Shown: positions 1 to 5,052 of the stretch, piece after piece | Position numbering within the stretch: the first letter of the stretch is position 1 | Layout: every line of letters begins with the position of its first letter | DNA from: Deltaproteobacteria bacterium | GTDB taxonomy: Bacteria > Desulfobacterota > Desulfobacteria > Desulfobacterales > Desulfosalsimonadaceae | Reading direction: 5' to 3' | NCBI GenBank assembly: GCA_024280875.1 | Contig: JAJRPH010000134.1 | Coordinates: 1 to 5,052, forward strand | Length of the DNA: 5,052 nucleotides | Made by a program: the position numbers and the translations under genes | Notes under the pieces: generated by a model | Databases searched by the model: none | The model's input: only the letters and a program-made list of their open reading frames with translations | Told to the model about the DNA's origin: nothing

Positions 1-1
1 A

Positions 2-433
2 GCAGGAGAACATGGAAGAGGATTTGCGGTAGTTGCCCAGGAAGTCAAAACACTGGCCAACCAATCCAAGGAGGCCACCAACCAGGTCCGGGAAATCTTA
101 GGAGATATTCAAAAGGCAACAGCTACGGCCGTCATGGCAACTGAACGGGGGACGAAAACGGTTGCCGAAGCAGTTGAACTTTCCGAACAGGCCGGCGATG
201 CGATCGACCGGCTGGCCAGCAGGGTAACGGAGTCCTCGGAAGCGGCTATGCAGATTACCGCATCCAGCCAGCAGCAGCTGTCCGGGATGGACCAGCTATC
301 CCAGGCGATGGAAAGCATCAATGACGCGACACAGCAGAATCTTGAAGGCGTCAAACAGCTGGAAGATGCGATTAAAGGCCTTGAAGAGATGGCCCAGACA
401 GTGAAATCCGTTACTTCCAGTTATAAAATTTAA
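2..433 (+). CDS. Methyl-accepting chemotaxis protein, C-terminal part of signalling domain (5' truncated by window edge)
   Basis: Frame 2 is open from the left edge to the TAA at 431-433, giving 143 residues. The fragment opens with the hairpin-tip signature GEHGRGFAVVAQEVKTLA, the highly conserved region of MCPs that contacts CheA and CheW. It continues as the descending arm of the antiparallel coiled coil, rich in Ala, Gln and Glu. A stretch at 257-286 (TASSQQQLSG) fits the methylation-site consensus of small residues flanking a Glu/Gln pair; its Gln pair would need CheB deamidation before methylation. From the tip to this site the arm is 14 residues (two heptads) longer than in E. coli Tsr, as I recall that sequence, which suggests the 40H length class. 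The protein ends in SSYKI, with no NWETF-like CheR/CheB tethering pentapeptide. Sensor domain, membrane segments and start lie to the left. It is probably the input receptor for the kinase that follows. The family call is firm; the ligand is unknown. Confidence 0.95.
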   Translation, partial: AGEHGRGFAVVAQEVKTLANQSKEATNQVREILGDIQKATATAVMATERGTKTVAEAVELSEQAGDAIDRLASRVTESSEAAMQITASSQQQLSGMDQLSQAMESINDATQQNLEGVKQLEDAIKGLEEMAQTVKSVTSSYKI

Positions 434-445
434 GGTGGAAGGTGG
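432..445 (+). repeat. Tandem 7-base repeat (aaggtgg x2) just after the MCP stop
   Basis: Two exact adjacent copies of aaggtgg start within the MCP stop codon. They are purine-rich and Shine-Dalgarno-like, but the cheA start lies about 60 bases downstream, too far for ordinary ribosome placement. No open frame of useful length begins right after them. The rest of the gap to cheA is A/T-rich and includes tataaactatagat, but there is no paired -35 element I would defend. The repeat may be incidental. Confidence 0.4.
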
Positions 446-506
446 ATAGGCCGAAGACTGAAGAATGACGATATAAACTATAGATAGATCCGATTAAGCA
501 AAATTG

Positions 507-2903
507 ATGAATAATCAAGAGTTACATCAACAGCTTCTTGAAGCCTTTAAAATCGAGTCAGAAGAGCGTATTTCGAGCATGTTTTCGAATCTCACGGCGC
601 TGGAAAAAAGCGCGGATGCGGAAAGCCGCAGCAAAATGCTCGAAATCGTCTATCGTGAAGCGCACAGTCTCAAAGGAGCCGCTCGTTCTATTAATATCAT
701 CCCGGTTGAGACACTTTGCCAGGCAATCGAAACTCTGTTCAGCAAACTCAAAGAAGAAGAAATCAACTTCACGCCGGATCTTTTTGACACTCTTCATCAT
801 GCTGTCGGTGTTATTGAAAAATACCTTGCCTCCTCTGAACCGGAAAGGAACCACTTTAAAGATACGATGGGTGAACTGACGGAAGCATTGTCAGTTTATA
901 AACAGACGGAGAATGGGTCGGTCCCTTCCGGGCCGGAGACACAACAAAAACAGGAGACACAACAAGAAAACGAATTGCAGGCTGAGCAGAAACAAATTAT
1001 TTTACCTAAGATTCCTGCCCCTGGCAAAAAGACTTTCGCGCCGTCTCAGTCTCAGGCACCTGAAACGCCGGAAATTCTTAAACCCGCTGAAGATGTCGCG
1101 AAATTCAGATCTGCGCCAAAGAACTCCACCAAAACATCGTTTGCTGATACGGTTCGCATATCCACTGCCAAACTGGACTCCCTGCTGTTGAAAGCTGAAG
1201 AGCTGATAACTTTAAAACAAATAATAGGCCAGCATCTTAAACAGATCCAGGACACCAGCAACTTTATCAAAAAATGGGAAAAAATATCAGAAAAATCAAA
1301 AAAAGAACTTCGTGAAATCAAACTCCAGCTTCATAACAGCAGCCTTCTGGATCGATTCTTCAAGTTATACGACATGAACCATGATCAAATAAAGGAAACA
1401 GACAGCCAAATCAATGAACTGTCTGCTTCCGTAGAGCAAAGTAATCGATTGCTCGGCGGCATGGTGGATGATCTTCTCGATCAGATGAAAAAGACATCTC
1501 TGCTTCCGTTTTCAACCTTGTTTTCAATTTTGCCTAGAATGGTACGTGAAATCTCAAGGGATCTGGGAAAGGATGTTGATCTCGAACTCTCAGGCGGTGA
1601 TATTGAAATTGACAAACGAATTCTCGAGGGCCTCAAGGACCCGCTCATTCATATGATCCGCAACGCCATTGATCATGGCATCGAAATGCCGGATATACGT
1701 AAACTGGAACAGAAATCTCCCCGGGGTAAAATATGTCTCACGGTTTCCCAGCCGGAAAGCAACAAGGTCATCATTACTCTTTCTGATGATGGAAAAGGAA
1801 TCGACGTTAACGCCATCCGTCAAAAAACAATAAAGGCCGGAATGCTGTCTGATTCCCAGGCCGTCGAATTAACGGATGATGAAACAGTCTCCTTGATATT
1901 CCAATCCGGTATTTCAACCAGTCCCTTAATTACAGAAATTTCAGGCCGCGGCCTCGGGATGGCGATTGTGCAGGAGCATATTGAAAACCTGAGTGGATTG
2001 GTTTTCACATCCACCGTCCCCGGTAATGGCACAACATTCAAAATTGAATTACCGGTTTCCCTTTCAACGTTCAGAGGAATTATTGTGTCTGCCGCCGGAC
2101 ATGATTATATTTTACCGATTGCCCATATTGAACATACCCTCCAAATTGAGCCTGATGAGATCAAAACCGTTGAGAACAAATCCATAATTTTATTAAATGG
2201 ACACCCGGTCTCATTGGTCGCATTGTCGAATATATTAGGATTGCCCCATCATCCTTTACCGGATGCAAAAACAAAAAAATTAACCCTTCCGGTGGTCATT
2301 TTAGGCAGCGGCGAGAAAAGCATCGCATGCATTGTTGATACCGTGACCAATGAACAGGATGTGCTGGTCAAAAGTCTGGGCAAGCAATTAAAGAGAATCC
2401 CAAACATCAGCGGCGCAACGATCCTTGGAAACGGCCAGGTCGTTCCGATCTTGAATGTTAACGATCTGATATCTTCTTCTTCCGGAAAATCGATTTCCCT
2501 TGTCATGGGGAAAGATATTGATATGAAGAAAGATGAAACGCAAAAATCCGTACTAATTGTTGAAGATTCCTTTACATCAAGGACGCTGCTTAAAAACATT
2601 CTTGAGGCTTCCGGCTATACGGTAACGACTGCCATCGACGGTGAAGACGGGTATCAGCAGCTGAAACTGAGATATTTCGATGCGGTGATATCAGATATTG
2701 AAATGCCAAGAATGAACGGATTTGAGTTGACCAAAAAAATTCGCGATGATGAAACACTTGCCGAAAAACCCGTCGTCCTGGTTACCAGCCTTGACTCCCG
2801 GGAGGACAGGGAAAAAGGAATCGATGTGGGCGCGGATGCCTATATCGTAAAAAGCAGCTTTGACCAGAGCAATCTGCTTGAGGTATTGGAGCGATTGGTA
2901 TAG
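507..2903 (+). CDS. cheA: Hybrid chemotaxis histidine kinase CheA with HPt, kinase, CheW-like and receiver domains (WspE-like)
   Basis: This 798-residue kinase autophosphorylates under receptor control and passes phosphate to receiver proteins. Domains in order: HPt at about 1-130 with His53 in REAHSLKGAA; a Pro/Gln-rich linker at about 138-210 in place of the usual P2 CheY/CheB-docking domain; a long helical P3 dimerisation region at about 214-355; an HATPase at about 356-515; a CheW-like domain at about 516-660; and a receiver at about 680-798. In the HATPase the N box is HMIRNAIDHGIE (His382, Asn386), G1 is DDGKG (427-431) and G2 is GRGLGMAIV (481-488). The receiver has acidic Glu686/Asp687, phospho-acceptor Asp730, Thr760 and Lys782. 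All key catalytic residues are present. A stop at 495-497 leaves only TTG 504 and ATG 507 as starts before the HPt; ATG is preferred. No strong ribosome-binding site precedes it. The P2-less CheA-receiver architecture matches WspE and FrzE more than flagellar CheA, and the following receiver-GGDEF gene favours a Wsp-type role. The protein should be cytoplasmic and sit in the receptor array. Confidence 0.97.
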   Translation: MNNQELHQQLLEAFKIESEERISSMFSNLTALEKSADAESRSKMLEIVYREAHSLKGAARSINIIPVETLCQAIETLFSKLKEEEINFTPDLFDTLHHAVGVIEKYLASSEPERNHFKDTMGELTEALSVYKQTENGSVPSGPETQQKQETQQENELQAEQKQIILPKIPAPGKKTFAPSQSQAPETPEILKPAEDVAKFRSAPKNSTKTSFADTVRISTAKLDSLLLKAEELITLKQIIGQHLKQIQDTSNFIKKWEKISEKSKKELREIKLQLHNSSLLDRFFKLYDMNHDQIKETDSQINELSASVEQSNRLLGGMVDDLLDQMKKTSLLPFSTLFSILPRMVREISRDLGKDVDLELSGGDIEIDKRILEGLKDPLIHMIRNAIDHGIEMPDIRKLEQKSPRGKICLTVSQPESNKVIITLSDDGKGIDVNAIRQKTIKAGMLSDSQAVELTDDETVSLIFQSGISTSPLITEISGRGLGMAIVQEHIENLSGLVFTSTVPGNGTTFKIELPVSLSTFRGIIVSAAGHDYILPIAHIEHTLQIEPDEIKTVENKSIILLNGHPVSLVALSNILGLPHHPLPDAKTKKLTLPVVILGSGEKSIACIVDTVTNEQDVLVKSLGKQLKRIPNISGATILGNGQVVPILNVNDLISSSSGKSISLVMGKDIDMKKDETQKSVLIVEDSFTSRTLLKNILEASGYTVTTAIDGEDGYQQLKLRYFDAVISDIEMPRMNGFELTKKIRDDETLAEKPVVLVTSLDSREDREKGIDVGADAYIVKSSFDQSNLLEVLERLV
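936..971 (+). repeat. In-frame 18-base tandem duplication in the CheA linker
   Basis: Two adjacent 18-base units encode ETQQKQ and ETQQEN (CheA residues 144-155). The first 12 bases of the units are identical and the rest differ at a few positions. The repeat keeps the reading frame and lies in the low-complexity Gln/Pro-rich stretch between HPt and dimerisation domain. It looks like a local expansion in a flexible tether, so its length may vary among relatives. Confidence 0.8.
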
Positions 2904-2927
2904 ATTCTGTTTTCCGCTTTGACTAAA

Positions 2928-2979
2928 AATTGTCCGAAGAATATCGCTGGCAATTTAATGATATCGAAAGGGACAAATT
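2928..2979 (+). other. Possible weak hairpin in the leader of the diguanylate cyclase gene
   Basis: In the 84-base gap between cheA and the cyclase gene, ttgtcc (2930-2935) can pair with ggacaa (2971-2976). Inside it, atatc (2941-2945) can pair with gatat (2960-2964), enclosing a 14-base loop. The right outer arm touches aaaggga (2967-2973), the only Shine-Dalgarno-like stretch near the ATG at 2988, although its 14-base spacing is long. The inner stem is mostly A-U, and there is no U tract, so it is not a standard terminator. It does not resemble the c-di-GMP riboswitch consensus as I know it. Treat it as a candidate only. Confidence 0.22.
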
Positions 2980-2987
2980 AAAAACCC

Positions 2988-3920
2988 ATGAAAAAAGATT
3001 TTGAAGTAATGCTCGTTGAAGACAGCCGGACCCAGGCATTAAAATTCCAGATCATGCTTGACAGTCATGGCTATCACGTCTCAGTCGCCCAAAACGGCCT
3101 TGAAGCCATGAATATGCTTCTGAACAGTCAGACTTCAATAGTTATAACCGACTGGGTTATGCCTAAAATGGATGGGTCTGAATTATGCCGCGCCATCCGC
3201 AAGCATGATTTTGGCAACTATGTGTATATTATCCTTTTAACGGCTAAAGACTCTAAAAATGATATCATTGAAGGACTTGAAGCCGGGGCGGATGATTATC
3301 TGACAAAACCGGTGGATGACGCGGAATTAATCGCCCGGTTGACAACCGCCGAAAGGGTGATCCGGCTGGAAGCATCACTCAGGCAGAGAAACAAGGAAAT
3401 TGCCCTGCTTTCGATCACTGATCCGCTCACCAAAGTTTTCAACCGGGGCTATCTGAATGATAATCTCCCAAAAGCCTTTAAACGCACCGTCCGATATCAC
3501 CAGAGGCTTTCGATCATTATTTGCGATATTGACCATTTTAAATCAGTCAATGACACTTACGGTCATCAGACCGGAGACATGGTGCTAAAATCTTTTGTAA
3601 AGGAGCTAAACACCTCATTAAGAAAAGATTTGGACTGGATTGCGCGATATGGCGGAGAAGAATTTCTCATAGTGCTTCCGGAAACGGAGTTAAACGGTGC
3701 GGCTGTCGTTGCTGAAAGACTTCGTCATAGAATTGCAAAATTAGTTACCCATTACGAAGGCAATGATATTCAGATAACTGCCAGTTTCGGGATAGCGGCA
3801 TTGTCGCATGAAACCGACAAATCTTACCTGACCGCCGATGATTTGATCAAAGCGGCCGACCGGTGTCTTTATCAGGCCAAGGAACGCGGAAGAAACAAAT
3901 GCATTGGGACATCGATATGA
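2988..3920 (+). CDS. Response regulator diguanylate cyclase (receiver-GGDEF, WspR-like)
   Basis: This 310-residue cytoplasmic protein should convert two GTP to cyclic di-GMP when its receiver is phosphorylated. The receiver (about 5-122) has Glu11/Asp12, phospho-acceptor Asp55 in TDWVMP, Thr85 and Lys107 in TKP: a complete set. A helical connector (about 122-142, charged and Leu-rich) leads to the GGDEF domain (about 143-308), which starts at DPLTKVFNRGYL. The metal-binding region is CDIDHFKSVNDTYGH (Asp180, Asn188, with Asp197 after it), and the active loop is RYGGEEF (Gly222-Phe226). Catalysis is therefore expected. The product-inhibition I-site, normally RxxD ending six residues before GGEEF, reads KDLD (Lys213, Asp216), so the arginine is replaced. 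ATG 2988 is the natural start, placing the receiver 5 residues in; the ribosome-binding site is weak. It lies 84 bases after cheA and overlaps cheB by 4 bases. The obvious phosphodonor is the adjacent CheA. The domain order matches WspR of Pseudomonas; specific orthology is inferred. Confidence 0.96.
   Translation: MKKDFEVMLVEDSRTQALKFQIMLDSHGYHVSVAQNGLEAMNMLLNSQTSIVITDWVMPKMDGSELCRAIRKHDFGNYVYIILLTAKDSKNDIIEGLEAGADDYLTKPVDDAELIARLTTAERVIRLEASLRQRNKEIALLSITDPLTKVFNRGYLNDNLPKAFKRTVRYHQRLSIIICDIDHFKSVNDTYGHQTGDMVLKSFVKELNTSLRKDLDWIARYGGEEFLIVLPETELNGAAVVAERLRHRIAKLVTHYEGNDIQITASFGIAALSHETDKSYLTADDLIKAADRCLYQAKERGRNKCIGTSI
3917..3920 (+). other. ATGA stop/start overlap coupling the cyclase and cheB
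   Basis: The cyclase stop TGA (3918-3920) and the cheB start ATG (3917-3919) share bases. Such overlaps commonly let a terminating ribosome restart on the next gene. This would tie the amount of CheB to the amount of the cyclase, which is sensible if CheB restrains the pathway that activates the cyclase. The overlap is seen directly; coupling is inferred. Confidence 0.85.
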
Positions 3921-4969
3921 TTAATGTTTTAATCGTCGATGACTCATTGACGACCCGGGAATACATCAAGCATATTATTGATTCAGATCCGGAGCTGCAA
4001 ATAGTCGGGGAGGCAAAAAACGGAGAAGAAGCCGTTCAAAAGGCCGAGACAACAAAACCGGATGTCATCATAATGGACATTCAAATGCCCGGCATGAATG
4101 GCTATGAGGCAACGCGCGCCATCATGGAGAAATGCCCGGTGCCGATTATTATCCATAGTGCGGTGGTGTCCCCGGATCAAACCGAAAATATATTCAAATC
4201 CATGAAAGTCGGTGCAGTTGCCGTCTCCCAAAAGTCCCCCGGACTCGGACACCCGGAATCAAAACAACTCGTTAAAAAACTGCTGCGAACAGTTAAATTA
4301 ATGTCTGAAATCAAGGTTGTCCGTCTATTAAAACAAAAGAAAAAGATCGGAAAAATAAAACCCGCTCATAAAAAAATATTACATGACCCCAGACCTTCGA
4401 CCGCTATCATTGCAATCGGGGCCTCTACCGGTGGCCCCCCGATTCTACAGACAATCCTTACGAACTTAAACAATAATTTTACCATACCCATTGTAATTGT
4501 TCAGCACATTGCTAACGGATTTCTTGAAGGAATGGTCGACTGGCTTTCCCAAACAACTCATTTAGCCCTTAAAATCCCGAAAACCGGCGAACCCGTTCAA
4601 AACAGCCATGTGTATTTTGCGCCTGAGGACCACCATATTGAGATTACCCCTGCCCGGGTCTTTCGAATTTATAAAATCGACGCGCATGACAACTTAAAAC
4701 GTCCCATTTCTCATTTATTTTCTTCCGTTGCAAAATCATACAAAAAAAATGCAACCGGTGTACTGCTCACCGGAATGGGCAATGATGGCGCCATCGGTCT
4801 GAAAAAAATGAAAGCGCAAGGGGCGATGACTTTGGCACAGGATAAGGAAAGTGCCGTTGTTTTCGGTATGCCGGGAGAAGCGATCAAGATCAATGCTGAA
4901 ACTTATGTTCTTAACCCGACTGACATTATTTCTTTTTTAAATAAAATATCACGGGAAATGCTTGCATAA
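3917..4969 (+). CDS. cheB: Chemotaxis response regulator protein-glutamate methylesterase/glutamine deamidase CheB (WspF-like)
   Basis: CheB removes methyl groups from receptor glutamates and deamidates receptor glutamines, giving adaptation. The 350 residues carry an N-terminal receiver (about 1-122) with Asp8/Asp9, phospho-acceptor Asp54 in IIMDIQMP, Ser81 at the Thr/Ser position and Lys106. A strongly basic linker (about 133-158) follows, then the methylesterase domain (about 160-350). The catalytic triad is visible: Ser170 in GASTGGP, His197 in VQHIANGF and Asp290 in GMGNDGAIGL. The late family signature AQDKESAVVFGMP is also present. The length is typical of CheB. The frame is open further upstream, but ATG 3917 is chosen because it puts the receiver at residue 3 (NVLIVDDS) and makes an ATGA overlap with the cyclase stop; gggac at 3906-3910 may serve as ribosome-binding site. 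The overlap implies translational coupling. Its substrate is probably the MCP at the left edge, which has a Gln-Gln methylation-type site. Confidence 0.97.
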   Translation: MINVLIVDDSLTTREYIKHIIDSDPELQIVGEAKNGEEAVQKAETTKPDVIIMDIQMPGMNGYEATRAIMEKCPVPIIIHSAVVSPDQTENIFKSMKVGAVAVSQKSPGLGHPESKQLVKKLLRTVKLMSEIKVVRLLKQKKKIGKIKPAHKKILHDPRPSTAIIAIGASTGGPPILQTILTNLNNNFTIPIVIVQHIANGFLEGMVDWLSQTTHLALKIPKTGEPVQNSHVYFAPEDHHIEITPARVFRIYKIDAHDNLKRPISHLFSSVAKSYKKNATGVLLTGMGNDGAIGLKKMKAQGAMTLAQDKESAVVFGMPGEAIKINAETYVLNPTDIISFLNKISREMLA

Positions 4970-5002
4970 ATAAATTAAAATACGATTGGACCGGCCGCTT
5001 GT

Positions 5003-5052
5003 ATGAGAAGTGAAGATACATATCATATCCTGGCTGTTGAAGACAGCATCAC
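5003..5052 (+). CDS. Receiver-domain protein, N-terminal fragment (3' truncated by window edge)
   Basis: ATG 5003 opens a frame that stays open to the right edge and encodes 16 full codons plus the first two bases of a Thr codon. The peptide MRSEDTYHILAVEDSI followed by Thr matches the first strand and acidic pocket of a receiver domain: hydrophobic strand ILAV, then Glu-Asp-Ser. It begins 33 bases after the cheB stop, on the same strand, so it is probably the next gene of the operon. The gap is A/T-rich with no clear ribosome-binding site. The fragment cannot show whether this is a single-domain CheY-like protein, a receiver with an output domain, or a hybrid sensor kinase with an N-terminal receiver. 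The receiver call rests on a short but characteristic motif. Confidence 0.75.
   Translation, partial: MRSEDTYHILAVEDSI

Noticed and set aside
134..433. Short separate 99-residue gene starting at ATG 134
   Set aside because: The same frame is open to the left edge and encodes the conserved MCP hairpin tip before 134, so this Met is internal to the receptor.
1298..1304. A AAA AAA slippery-type heptamer in the correct phase for -1 frameshifting in cheA
   Set aside because: It lies in a Lys-rich helical stretch full of A runs. A -1 shift would hit a stop within four codons (TGA 1313-1315), giving a truncated protein without a kinase domain. No stimulatory stem-loop is evident, so it is probably ordinary AAA lysine codons.
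2249..2599. 116-codon open frame on the minus strand within cheA
   Set aside because: It is fully opposite strongly conserved CheW-like and receiver coding sequence, and its translation has no recognisable family motif. The same holds for the other minus-strand and alternate-frame open frames (109-354, 558-854, 1052-1321, 1590-2041, 3983-4252, 4711-4893, and plus-strand 538-879, 913-1191, 1993-2187).
3863..3916. Upstream in-frame start for cheB adding 18 residues
   Set aside because: The extra residues overlap the end of the cyclase gene in another frame and precede the first receiver strand without family resemblance. ATG 3917 gives the normal CheB N terminus and a standard ATGA overlap.
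4970..5002. Possible terminator or promoter between cheB and the last gene (ggaccggccgc)
   Set aside because: The cggccg palindrome is too short for a stable hairpin and is not followed by a T run. No paired promoter elements are visible, so read-through is more likely.

Overview
The window is a run of co-directional (+ strand) signal-transduction genes: the end of a chemoreceptor (MCP) gene, a hybrid CheA histidine kinase with its own CheW and receiver domains, a receiver-GGDEF diguanylate cyclase, a CheB methylesterase, and the first 16 codons of another receiver-domain protein that runs off the right edge. No tRNA, rRNA, mobile element, CRISPR array or convincing Rho-independent terminator is visible. 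Base composition looks mid-40s % G+C by eye. Together with the sequence style of the kinase and cyclase, this suggests a Gram-negative, delta-proteobacterial (Desulfobacterota-like) chromosome. That placement is an inference with modest confidence.

Layout: the C-terminal arm of the MCP ends at 433. A 73-base gap leads to cheA (507-2903). An 84-base gap, holding a possible weak hairpin, leads to the diguanylate cyclase (2988-3920). Its stop codon overlaps the start of cheB (3917-4969) in an ATGA arrangement. A 33-base gap then leads to the last gene (from 5003). All gaps are short and all genes point the same way, so one operon is likely.

How the genes work together: the domain content matches a Wsp-type 'alternative cellular function' chemosensory pathway, whose output is cyclic di-GMP rather than flagellar rotation. 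In Pseudomonas Wsp the parts are WspA (MCP), WspE (CheA-REC), WspF (CheB) and WspR (REC-GGDEF). The same four kinds of protein occur here, with the cyclase gene between cheA and cheB. The expected logic is that the receptor controls CheA autophosphorylation on His53. Phosphate then passes to the cyclase receiver (Asp55) to raise c-di-GMP, and to the CheB receiver (Asp54) to adapt the receptor. CheA's own receiver (Asp730) and the receiver starting at 5003 are possible competing phosphate acceptors. No CheR, stand-alone CheW or CheY gene is seen; they may lie outside the window.
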